Shown here: one piece after another, positions 12,335 through 22,956 of the stretch
Layout: every line of letters starts with the position of its first letter
Position numbering within the stretch: the stretch's first letter is position 1
Assembly (NCBI GenBank): GCA_958510825.1
Contig: OY294046.1
Coordinates: 47,659,794-47,723,793 of the forward strand
Reading direction: 5' to 3'
DNA length: 64,000 bases
Origin: Brachypterus glaber
Lineage: Eukaryota > Arthropoda > Insecta > Coleoptera > Kateretidae
Translations under genes and position numbers: made by a program
Notes under the pieces: model-generated
What the model saw: only the letters and a program-made list of their open reading frames with translations
What the model was told of the DNA's origin: nothing
Database searches by the model: none

Positions 12335-13238
12335 GAGGAAAGTCGCCTAATTTCGGATACCATTTACAATGTATTCAATATTTAATACTCGGTATTACTT
12401 TTTGATATTTTTTTTATATAACCAGATACAACTTATTATAGCGAACCATGATTTATTATAAAAGCAATTTTATTACAGTTAATTTTTTCCAAAAAACACG
12501 GTTAAAAAAAAACCAGCGCATTTTTGTGCATTTGAAAAAGGGCTCCTAATTTCGGACATATCCGAAAAAATTTTTTTAAGAGTAGATCTGGATCCCATTG
12601 CTTATGTTTCTTGTTATTCCTTCACATTTAAGACGTAATTTAATCATTAAGCGATTTTCTACGAAATACTATAGGAACTATAATTTTAGATTCCCAATTT
12701 CGAATATCTTAGTATCTTAGGTAATTTTCGTTTTTTCAAAATTGTTTGTCTTAGTTTGTTGTATCATTATAAAAAAAATAATTAATGGTTGGTTATCCTG
12801 AATAATAATTACCTTGCGGATATCCGAAATTGGGAATCAAATGCACAAAAATGGTCTATCCGAAATTAGGCAACTTTCTGCTTTTTAGATTAGAAATTTG
12901 TAGAATGTTTACGTTTTCAAATTACTTAATTATGAATAGTGGATCAACTTAACTAACATCATAACTTACCCAAGACAGAATCACGAACTTTTATAACGAT
13001 TATTTATAAAATAAACAAGCATAATAATGCAACTGAGCACAAAACTGCCAATTGCAATATAAACGATTTGTGCTGCCATTTAAAGGGGAGAAGCTCTACC
13101 GTTATCATATTACAGGACGGATTTAGTTTGACTTTAGGCTTCACATAAAAGTAGGTTTCTGTTTACCTTTGCAGACAGTATCTTAAATACACTACTATCC
13201 GAAATTTGGAAACCATCCGAAATTAGGCGCATTTCCTC
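12335..13238. mobile_element. Pogo-like MITE, TA target duplication
   Basis: The left end is GAGGAAAGTCGCCTAATTTC and the right end is the inverse complement of GAGGAAATGCGCCTAATTTC; TA lies on each side (12333-12334, 13239-13240). The inverted repeat runs about 25 bp (to TTTCGGAT), and related partial copies (CCGAAATTAGGC-type) occur inside near 12856. No open frame for a transposase, so it is non-autonomous. TA duplications and GRGGRAA-type ends are known from pogo-type Tc1/mariner elements; the exact family is inference. Confidence 0.75.
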
Positions 13239-13240
13239 TA

Positions 13241-14631
13241 GTGTTTTTAACAAAAATAAAAACTTAAACTTAAAATATGTTACCTTTAATTCAATTCCTT
13301 TAAAAGATATTGGGTAAAATTTTCTTTAATCTACTATTATTTCACAATGTGAGTTAGACGTTTATTGCATAACACCGCCCAATTTTTCTTTATTTCGATA
13401 ACTTGTATGTTAAAACTTTTAAGTGGTAGGTGTATGAAAAGTAGAAAATTTGAGTTTTTGAGAATACTCGATTTTGAATAAGAAGTCTCGACTCTCGTTT
13501 TATTTTTTTTTTCGAAATCGAGAAAAAAGAAGAGAAATCTCTTGATTTCTTGATATTCGTGAAATCCCAACACCCTGTAGCACCACTGATTTTACCAATA
13601 CACAATATAGAAGTCCGTTTTTGCCATTTGGTATGCAGGAGTTGACGCGGACGGCAATCTGTCAGAGCGCCTTTGAATAACTTGAACAGGAAAAGGAGAT
13701 CTTCCCCAATAAACAATGGTTGGGCGGCCGACGGGTGGTAAAGTGATGGCAAATGATCATCGCTTTTTGATGTTGGCAAATGATAATTGAAATACTACAT
13801 CGGCTCAACGTCGGGCCGCCGTCGGCATCTGACTAAACTAAATGGCGTGTAAAAACAATTTTATCAATTTTTTTTAGTTTGTTTTACGAAAAAAAGAAAA
13901 AAAAAATTGAATGTAAAATTTTTTTGATTTTTTTTTTCAATTTTCTTTTTGTTTTTGGTTTTAATGACCCTAGGCCTTTAGGGGAAAATATTATTTTGTT
14001 GGCAGCAGTTTAGTGCTATATACAATTTTCACATATAAAATAAAAATACTGCTAAACAAATCGTACCTTTCAAAATACTGCATTTTTTCAAAAAAAAAAT
14101 TCTGGTAAAACATGTTTTTACCCAACCCCGATTTTTACCAAAAAAAAATACCATCCTAGAACTTTGGATAATTAACCCGGGGTCCAAATTTTAAGTTTTT
14201 AGCTAAAAGCGTTCTTGAGTTATTGAGTTATTGAGTGACCACCGACAAATTTCCCGGACATACAGCCAATATAAAATACAGTACTTTTTGTGCAACATTA
14301 GATGGCGCCACCATCTGTACGCTTTCACTACATTAACTTTTTAGTTTAATATATTCTTCAGGATCAATTCCATTGTTTATTGGGCCTGCAATAAAATGAA
14401 CCACAACCTTTGTCTTTGCTACAAGCCTGTAGCCAGATACAAGAAAAACTTAAAAAAAAACTTCAGAATTCAAGAGTTTTTAAATATAAAAAATATGTTA
14501 GTTAAGTTAAAATTACGGAACTCTTTTGTACCATCAAATTGATACTTGCCCAAATTCTTTTTGCGTGTATGATTTAGATTTAGATGTAGATAGACCTTAT
14601 TGTTGAATGGTGTAACAATAACCTGTTATTT
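13241..14631. other. Intergenic DNA with a dispersed repeat fragment
   Basis: The segment near 13950-14010 (TAGGCCTTTAGGGGAAAATA then TTTTGTTGGCAGCAG) recurs near 28180-28230 and 35865-35935, so it is a dispersed repeat. The segment near 14520-14590 resembles 33360-33430. An antisense open frame at 13390-13779 was judged non-genic (no domain). Confidence 0.5.
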
Positions 14632-15327
14632 ATGAGTGTTTCTAAATGTAAAGTTATTTCCTACACCAGAAAGAAGCAACTTTTTATAATTACAACTTTA
14701 GTACGTGCTTCTTCTACTAAAGATCTTGGCATAATTTTTGATAGCGAACTTATGTTTAGGGAGCATATTGCTGTGACACAAAAATCTGCTATCAGGATGT
14801 TAGGTTTTATTCTTCGTAGTTGTGGTTCATTTAGAAATATATCAGCTCTTAAGGTCCTTTATATTTCCCTAGTTCGCTTTAAACTAGAATACGGAGCTCT
14901 GATTTGGTTTCCTCGAACCCAAAGCCATATTGGCTTATTAGAATCAGTACAGAGACGATTTTAAAAATTTTTAGCATTTAAAATTGACCGAATTTATCCT
15001 GCTCGAGGTACTGATGATGATTTATTACTCTCTAGATTTGATATGCCTCTTCTATCTCATAGAAGGAATTTAGTTTCAGTTAAATTTCTTTATAAATTAT
15101 TAAATAATAACGTGGATGCGCCCAATATCCTGAGTAAAATAAATTTTCACGTAAATAGAAACCTTAGAGTAAGCAATGTATTTTGTTATAATACAGTAAG
15201 AACTAATATTGCTACAACTTCTCCGATTTACGTGATGAGTATAAATTCTAATAGAATTGGTCACCTTTGTGACATTCACCATTCTTCACTAAGGCGTGAA
15301 CTGTCTTTGGCTGATCAGCATTTGTAA
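14632..15327 (+). pseudogene. LINE (Jockey/I-type non-LTR retrotransposon) reverse transcriptase, C-terminal fragment
   Basis: The sequence encodes the C-terminal part of an insect non-LTR reverse transcriptase: a KDLGIIFDSEL block, then RMLGFILRSCG, LEYGALIW and LESVQRRF, the usual order downstream of the catalytic FADD motif in Jockey/I-superfamily LINEs. The catalytic palm is missing upstream, so the copy is 5'-truncated as LINEs usually are. A single in-frame TAA at 14962-14964, immediately after the QRRF block, splits it into 110 codons and a second open part of 94 codons in the same frame. The rest reads on normally to a stop at 15327. It is a dead copy, probably fairly recent since only one disabling change is visible. 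The clade within Jockey/I is not resolved. Confidence 0.85.
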
Positions 15328-15430
15328 TTAGTCAGGAGTTGTGTAGTATTTTTTTTTCTCCTACTTTTGATTATTATTGTTAAAATCATTCAATATTTAA
15401 GTTTTTTTTGTTGTTATATTTTATTTTATA

Positions 15431-16177
15431 CAGCCTGTTCCAGAACTCGCGTACAGAAATTTGAGGGTATATTAAAAACCCTCTGGAAAATATGAAAAAA
15501 ATGTCAAAAAAAATCCATCTTCGTTTAATTCAAAAATAAGAACGCTTTAAGTGGACCAATACTGTTGCTGATGTTAAATTACCTTTAAAAGTTGAATTTG
15601 TAGCTATGGAATCAAATTTAATTATTGCAGGTACATATTCTGTAGGTTGACATAGTGATTAATGGGACATAAATATTTATTAATGTCAAAAAACCACCGC
15701 CGGATGGAGTGACCCTATAAAAATAGAATATTTGACAGCCTATGTCGGTTTTGTCAAAATATAATAACCTAAAAAGATTCTAAAGTTGAGAGTCTCAAAC
15801 AATGCACGCGTCAACAATTAAAATGCAACCATACTTACTAATAAGTAGGGAAAAACTAATTTGTAGGTAATTTAACATCAGCAACAGGATTTGTCAGATT
15901 AAATAGCTTCCTTTTTAATTAGTATTGAAGATGGATTTTTTTTGACATTTTTTTCATATTTTCCAGAGGGTTTTTAATATACCCTCAAATTATAAAGAAC
16001 TTTCACTTTCGGGTTTAGACCGTGTTAATGGATTTTCACTTTCCGACGTTTCGTCTCTTACTACTAGAGACATCTTCAGGGATTAATCTGAAACTGTTTC
16101 TTTATATCTTAATGGCCGTGAAAGCTTAAAATCTAAAATACCCTCAAATTTCTGTAGGCGAGTTCTGGAACAGGCTG
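15431..16177. mobile_element. Mariner-like foldback MITE, TA target duplication
   Basis: The left end CAGCCTGTTCCAGAACTCGC is mirrored at the right end, and TA flanks the element (15429-15430, 16178-16179). The arms include TTTGAGGGTATATTAAAAAC and a shared AAGATGGATTTTTTTTGAC-type block, and pair over most of the length. The right arm is interrupted by a separate 146-bp insertion (15992-16137). No transposase. The TA duplication and CAG terminus fit Tc1/mariner-derived MITEs. Confidence 0.8.
15992..16137 (-). mobile_element. 146-bp retroposon-like insertion with hammerhead-like motif
   Basis: A 13-bp direct repeat, ATACCCTCAAATT, flanks this block (15979-15991 and 16138-16150), and without it the arm of the host MITE would be continuous, so it is an insertion. 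On the minus strand it contains CTGAAGA, a 6-bp stem GTCTCT/AGAGAC with a short loop, then GAAACGTCGG. That order (CUGANGA, stem, GAAA) is the hammerhead ribozyme core, with one extra base before the stem. Hammerheads are known in Penelope-like elements and related retroposons; activity here is not shown. A long target duplication argues for retroposition rather than a DNA transposon. Confidence 0.65.
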
Positions 16178-16233
16178 TATATGTAATCTTCTCACTTCTG
16201 TTATTATATTATTATAATTAGTTTAATTTTTAT

Positions 16234-16991
16234 TAACCCTGCTGAAAATGACGGATCTGTGCGGATATGATTTTCGAATGATATATGCGGAAATGCCGGA
16301 TATATGCGGGTGTGTTTTACATCTGCTTTTGTCGGCAACCAAAAAAGCAAAAAGTCTCTGTGTATCTGTTTTGTTGTGTTTTAGTTCCGGTTAGTGCACC
16401 ACAACCGCGTTTATCCGCCCATGTACGCGTTGACTCGTCATTTATGTGGGTCCAGACCAGCATATATCGTCCGCACAGATCCGTTTAGGTGTGCTTTATA
16501 CCTGCCCAAGTCTGTTTTTGACGGATCTTATTTATTCCGCTTAGACATGCTTTTGACCCGCAATAGTCCGCACATGTCTGAAATTGTCGCATATACGCGG
16601 GTGTAAACCAGCAGTACGCGTGTATCTGTTTTGTTGTGTTTTAGTTCCGGTTAGTGCACCACGACCGCATTAATCCGCCCATGTACGCGTTGGCTCGTCA
16701 TTTATGTGAACCCAGACCAGCAAATATCGTCCGCACAGATCCGTTTAGGTGTGCTTTATACCTGCCCAAGTCTGTTTTTGAAGGATCGTATTTATTCCGC
16801 TTACCCTGCTGAAAATGACGGATCTGTGCGGATATGATTTTCGAATGATATATGCGGAAATGCCGGATAAATGCGGGTGTGTTTTACATCTGCTTTTGTC
16901 GGCAACCAAAAAAGCAAAAAGTCTCCGTGTATCTGTTTTGTTGTGTTTTAGTTCCGGTTAGTGCACCACAACCGCGTTTATCCGCCCATGT
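16234..16991 (+). repeat. 260-bp satellite array, left part
   Basis: Units contain TTAGTTCCGGTTAGTGCACC, CCGCCCATGTACGCG, TCCGCACAGATCCG and GCCCAAGTCTGTTTTTGACG. A segment starting CCCTGCTGAAAATGACGGAT occurs at 16234 and again at 16803 and is partly an inverted version of the unit's TCCGCACAGATCCG part. The array is cut at ATGT (16988-16991) by the LTR retrotransposon and resumes after 22956. The short open frames on both strands do not look genic, because the 260-bp period is not a multiple of three. Confidence 0.85.
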
Positions 16992-19127
16992 TGTAACGAC
17001 ATAAATCGTCACTTTGTAATATAGCAAGGGTTAATTAAACTATTCGTTTACTTACGTTATAATTTATGTTTATTTTGTATATAAATAGTTACGTACGTAC
17101 AGAACTATTTTGTATCTGGGACTATTTTGTAGCAGGAACTGAATTCTAACCATATAAGTCTCTATTCCATAGTTCTACCTGAAAATAACATAAAGAAAAC
17201 ATAATTAGAATATGATTTTTAATAATAAAGAATCATATGACTTATTTCTCTATAGTGCATTTGTCTATGGACTTACCTGGTTTTTATATGTTTCAGAGTC
17301 TATTGAGGGTTGGATTTCACTGGCTTTCATCTGTAGTTTGTCTCTCCTGGAAAATTTCGTATGTTTATTTCTTCGGGATAATCCAGAATTTGTTGAAAAT
17401 AGTTTGCTGGAACTGCTCACTTAGATTCAGTATTTTGTTTATACTTAGTTCACAGGACACTGAGTATTCTGTTCGTATTTTTATTAGTTTTGCTGATAAA
17501 CAATAAGTATTGTTTATATTTGTTTCTTAGAGTAATATTTTGAGGTTAGATATCACTAATACAGATTTATTAGGAAACATTCTTTTAATTAGTTATTATT
17601 TTTGGTGTCGTTTCAGTTACCTTTATTAGGAATCCTATACGGTAAAACTGTAGTTGATAATGACTTGCATAGATGTCGCTAATAGTTCAGAAATAGGATT
17701 TTATTCACCTGAAGGGTTCATACCGGTTGATAAGGTCGATTTTCGCTCTTTCTTGATGAACTCTGTACAATGGTGGTCTCATTTTGACGAGTGTTTATTT
17801 TCTGTAATCATCGAAGTAATCCTTCATGTATTTTTATTTAAAGTTAGTGAAAATGAATATTTAAACAATGCGGAAGATATTATAACTGATATTTTCTACA
17901 ATTATGCATTAATAACGTTTCGATGGACATCGAAGACTTAGAATGAGACGTAAGTTAAGTTTTTCTGTTTCTTAGAATATTTCTGACATATAATTATTGT
18001 TTTAGCATCATTATTACTACATTAATTAAGCACCATAAAGCACCATTATTACTACATTAATTAAGCACAATCACTAGACCATTAATTACTCACCATTTCT
18101 ATACCATTAATATGGAATTATATTAATTTAAGTTGAAGTTTATTTTGGTATATTTGATATACAAGTTCTCCGCATGGAGTGATGTTCTGTTGGAACATGG
18201 TTCTGTATTTTTCGGCATAGATAAATTCTATATGACCGTCTAGCAGACAATTTTATATTGGACATAATTTTCAAAAGCATATTTAATCCCGGACAACATT
18301 TTCAATCGTACATTTTATCCTGGAAGATGATTTTTCCAAAGTAGATGGGACAGCTTATTTTTTTTCTTCTTTCATTTGAGAAATGAATTCATCAGCATAG
18401 GGGAGACTTGCACAGATGGAGACGATGGAATTCATACCTCATGGATTTTGCAGAAACCAGCTAAGTACTCATTCTGAAAACTTTTGAAAGCAATATTTCA
18501 TATTTTTAAATTCTTTTATTTCAATATTTTTATAACTGTAAACTTTATCAGATCTGATATAGTATTGATTAATACTATATGCCCTTCTGGCTTTTGTTCA
18601 TTTTTAGGTACTTATTTTTTTTAAAACATTTAATCTCATTTATTAATTATTAAATATCATACTTTTGATTAAATGATTTCTAATTTAAGCATGACTTTTA
18701 TACACTGCAAGAAATGATTGTTGTTTACATACATTTCTTGGTGCTTGCTGAACTTCATGTTTTCTTTATACATTTAAGTCGAATGATTTCTGAATTTAGT
18801 AATTTTTATTAAGATTTCTTTAATTATATCTTAATATAATTACACATATTTTTTATATATATTAATACATTACTTGATGTGCTTTCATTAAGTTTATTTA
18901 TAATAAATTTCTCAAATGAATTATCTTATTTTATTTAGGGGTTATATTTTCTCAAACTGAAAAGCTTAAGTATTTACACTAGGTTGTTACTTACCTAAAG
19001 GAGTAAAAGCTAAAGTAACTGGCGCCCCTAACAACATTAATCAATTCTTTCTATTTTTCCCTTGCCCATACCCATTGCTCCGCTGTCAAAACTAGCCGTT
19101 GGCAGTGAACGTATTAATTACGGTACA
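16992..19127 (+). repeat. 5' LTR (2136 bp)
   Basis: Direct repeat of 20821-22956 at a constant 3829-bp offset. Includes a short internal doublet of CATTATTACTACATTAATTA (about 18007-18058). Two open frames (70 and 95 codons) occur within it; they match no family I know and are not claimed as genes. Confidence 0.92.
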
Positions 19128-19134
19128 CTAATAT

Positions 19135-19152
19135 TGGCGCCCAAGAACGTGG
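19135..19152 (+). other. Primer-binding site (tRNA-Lys-like)
   Basis: Seven bases after the 5' LTR the plus strand reads TGGCGCCCAAGAACGTGG. TGGCGCCC pairs with the 3' CCA end of lysine tRNAs, a primer used by several gypsy elements; the match is interrupted by an extra GA. It sets the plus orientation of the element. Confidence 0.65.
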
Positions 19153-19761
19153 TATTTGGATAGATAGAACACTTGTTTTTTTAATTTTACTCCATTTTTC
19201 TCAGTGTATTTTTTATAAAAATCTAAAGCTTATTTTTTTCAGTGTAACTTAAAGTTCATTTTGAGAAAAACTACATATAACTGTTGAATAAAATATTTTT
19301 TGTTGAAAATTAAGTCAAATTAGAGTTAATCTGATAAGATATATCAGATATGTGTTTTTTTATGTTTATTCTGAATTTTATGGAATAACATGGAATAGAG
19401 AAATTTTGGCGTGGGTTCAGTTTTTCTAGAAATTATCTTTTATTCAATAGAAATAAATGGATAATAGGGTATTTATTTATGCGAAGGATATAAATAAATA
19501 TTAGCTAATTTTGTAGTTTTGGAGACTATATATAATTATTAATTTGTCCAATTGAGATAAATAATAATTTAGTATTTTTTTTGACATATTTGGGAAATTT
19601 TCCAAAGTATGCAAAAACTTTGTTGAACAGTGTACACAAAAAAAAAATAATTTGTGGTACAGTATAAATATTTTATTATAAAATAAATATTTTGAGTAAA
19701 TTGAATTTAAATTTTGAAAATAAATATTCAAAATGGAAGATTTAGATAAAATGGAAATTAG

Positions 19762-20286
19762 ATTTTTGACTGCAAAAATGGTAAAAATTTAGCAAAAATA
19801 GGTCTAGCTTTACGAACGTCTGTAAATGAAGTTACGGGGTATACGCCGGCATTTCTTAATTTTGGGAGGAATGTACCTATCACAGGAACTTATTATGGCA
19901 AAATGACATCAACTGATGGTGTTAAATTAGAACCTTGTGACAGAGACTCGTATAGTCAAGATTTGGGAAATCTTAAAGAGATTTTTGTTGATGTAAAGAA
20001 ATATTTACATGAAGCTTATGAACGTAATAAGCGTACTTATGATTTGCGCAAGCGTGAAGTAAATTTTGAGATAGGTGAAAAAGTTTGGAGACGAAACAAA
20101 GTACTCTCAGATGCTAGTAAAAGTTTTGCTGCAAAACTTGCTCCAAAGTACATACTTTGCAAAGTTGTTGCGAAAAAGTCAAAGTTAGTGTATATTTTGG
20201 AAAATGCAGATGGTCATAGAGGCGACTGGCATGTTAAAGATCTAAAGAAATATTTTGGATCGAATAGTGACATTTCAGTTGGCTAG
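19762..20286 (+). pseudogene. Ty3/gypsy integrase, C-terminal remnant
   Basis: An open frame without an N-terminal catalytic part, running from just after a stop at 19759-19761 to 20286. It holds the conserved end of gypsy integrase: NEVTGYTPAFLNFGR, where the usual motif is 'hTGxxPxxLxFGR', then a basic/acidic helix (EAYERNKRTYDLRKREV) and a small beta-barrel-like tail with GEKVWRRN and GDWHVKDLKKYF. The HHCC zinc finger and the DDE core are absent and stops lie just upstream, so it cannot be active. The first ATG inside is at 19903, but the homology begins upstream of it. It identifies the element as Ty3/gypsy. Confidence 0.85.
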
Positions 20287-20808
20287 ATTTGATTAAATAA
20301 GAATATTTTCTTAGTATCATTCGGAATGATATTTAAAAAAAATATCAATCTATTGAAAATATTTAAAGGGTACCCAAAACTTTTGTATATAGTAGTAAAA
20401 AAAATATATAAATATATTTTTTGTAGAAGAGAATTCTGGTGCACACAGTCAAGTCTTATTTCTATTTTTTTATCTTGATAAAACTTAGCTAAAAAGAAAA
20501 ACAAAATTAATTATGACAATTACCTGATTATGACAATTACCTGATTATGACAATTACCTGTTTATGACACACACCGATAAAGTCCCAAAATTATGTTCTA
20601 CATAAGAGTAGGCGGATGATACACGTAGTTATCAAGCTTAGCTATTGTTAATTATCAAGTAGTATTTCAAATGATTTACATAAAGTATTGTGTTTTTTTT
20701 GTTGATTTATTAAATAAAATATAGTATATATTTTAGCTATTTAAGTTAAATAGTTATAGAGTTTGGTATAAAAATATTTTTTGTATATTAAATATTTTTA
20801 TTATTTTT
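20287..20808 (+). other. Interior 3' part of the LTR element, non-coding
   Basis: AT-rich, with a triplicated TATGACAATTACCTG-type motif near 20515-20562. No coding domain recognised. Confidence 0.6.
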
Positions 20809-20820
20809 GGAGGGGGCATG
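20809..20820 (+). other. Polypurine tract
   Basis: GGAGGGGGCATG lies directly before the 3' LTR start TGTAACG and serves as the plus-strand primer position in LTR elements. Confidence 0.7.
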
Positions 20821-22956
20821 TGTAACGACATAAATCGTCACTTTGTAATATAGCAAGGGTTAATTAAACTATTCGTTTACTTACGTTATAATTTATGTTT
20901 ATTTTGTATATAAATAGTTACGTACGTACAGAACTATTTTGTATCTGGGACTATTTTGTAGCAGGAACTGAATTCTAACCATATAAGTCTCTATTCCATA
21001 GTTCTACCTGAAAATAACATAAAGAAAACATAATTAGAATATGATTTTTAATAATAAAGAATCATATGACTTATTTCTCTATAGTGCATTTGTCTATGGA
21101 CTTACCTGGTTTTTATATGTTTCAGAGTCTATTGAGGGTTGGATTTCACTGGCTTTCATCTGTAGTTTGTCTCTCCTGGAAAATTTCGTATGTTTATTTC
21201 TTCGGGATAATCCAGAATTTGTTGAAAATAGTTTGCTGGAACTGCTCACTTAGATTCAGTATTTTGTTTATACTTAGTTCACAGGACACTGAGTATTCTG
21301 TTCGTATTTTTATTAGTTTTGCTGATAAACAATAAGTATTGTTTATATTTGTTTCTTAGAGTAATATTTTGAGGTTAGATATCACTAATACAGATTTATT
21401 AGGAAACATTCTTTTAATTAGTTATTATTTTTGGTGTCGTTTCAGTTACCTTTATTAGGAATCCTATACGGTAAAACTGTAGTTGATAATGACTTGCATA
21501 GATGTCGCTAATAGTTCAGAAATAGGATTTTATTCACCTGAAGGGTTCATACCGGTTGATAAGGTCGATTTTCGCTCTTTCTTGATGAACTCTGTACAAT
21601 GGTGGTCTCATTTTGACGAGTGTTTATTTTCTGTAATCATCGAAGTAATCCTTCATGTATTTTTATTTAAAGTTAGTGAAAATGAATATTTAAACAATGC
21701 GGAAGATATTATAACTGATATTTTCTACAATTATGCATTAATAACGTTTCGATGGACATCGAAGACTTAGAATGAGACGTAAGTTAAGTTTTTCTGTTTC
21801 TTAGAATATTTCTGACATATAATTATTGTTTTAGCATCATTATTACTACATTAATTAAGCACCATAAAGCACCATTATTACTACATTAATTAAGCACAAT
21901 CACTAGACCATTAATTACTCACCATTTCTATACCATTAATATGGAATTATATTAATTTAAGTTGAAGTTTATTTTGGTATATTTGATATACAAGTTCTCC
22001 GCATGGAGTGATGTTCTGTTGGAACATGGTTCTGTATTTTTCGGCATAGATAAATTCTATATGACCGTCTAGCAGACAATTTTATATTGGACATAATTTT
22101 CAAAAGCATATTTAATCCCGGACAACATTTTCAATCGTACATTTTATCCTGGAAGATGATTTTTCCAAAGTAGATGGGACAGCTTATTTTTTTTCTTCTT
22201 TCATTTGAGAAATGAATTCATCAGCATAGGGGAGACTTGCACAGATGGAGACGATGGAATTCATACCTCATGGATTTTGCAGAAACCAGCTAAGTACTCA
22301 TTCTGAAAACTTTTGAAAGCAATATTTCATATTTTTAAATTCTTTTATTTCAATATTTTTATAACTGTAAACTTTATCAGATCTGATATAGTATTGATTA
22401 ATACTATATGCCCTTCTGGCTTTTGTTCATTTTTAGGTACTTATTTTTTTTAAAACATTTAATCTCATTTATTAATTATTAAATATCATACTTTTGATTA
22501 AATGATTTCTAATTTAAGCATGACTTTTATACACTGCAAGAAATGATTGTTGTTTACATACATTTCTTGGTGCTTGCTGAACTTCATGTTTTCTTTATAC
22601 ATTTAAGTCGAATGATTTCTGAATTTAGTAATTTTTATTAAGATTTCTTTAATTATATCTTAATATAATTACACATATTTTTTATATATATTAATACATT
22701 ACTTGATGTGCTTTCATTAAGTTTATTTATAATAAATTTCTCAAATGAATTATCTTATTTTATTTAGGGGTTATATTTTCTCAAACTGAAAAGCTTAAGT
22801 ATTTACACTAGGTTGTTACTTACCTAAAGGAGTAAAAGCTAAAGTAACTGGCGCCCCTAACAACATTAATCAATTCTTTCTATTTTTCCCTTGCCCATAC
22901 CCATTGCTCCGCTGTCAAAACTAGCCGTTGGCAGTGAACGTATTAATTACGGTACA
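20821..22956 (+). repeat. 3' LTR (2136 bp)
   Basis: Indistinguishable by eye from the 5' LTR. Ends GGTACA followed by the target duplication ATGT and the resumed satellite. Confidence 0.92.

Larger units (their letters stand above)
16992..22956 (+). mobile_element. Young Ty3/gypsy-type LTR retrotransposon, internally deleted
   Basis: Two direct repeats of 2136 bp bracket a 1693-bp interior, and a 4-bp target duplication ATGT flanks the whole (16988-16991 and 22957-22960) inside the satellite unit. LTRs begin TGTAACGACA and end GGTACA (TG...CA). A primer-binding site and a purine tract are in place, but the interior lacks gag, protease, reverse transcriptase and RNase H; only an integrase C-terminal remnant survives. 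I saw no base difference between the LTRs and the open frames in them translate identically, so insertion was very recent. It must have been mobilised in trans. LTRs of this length are long for an insect gypsy element. Confidence 0.9.

Noticed and set aside
13390..13779. Antisense open frame of 129 codons
   Set aside because: Looks partly balanced in residues but shows no domain, no conserved neighbour and a lysine/serine-rich low-complexity end; no supporting evidence for a gene.
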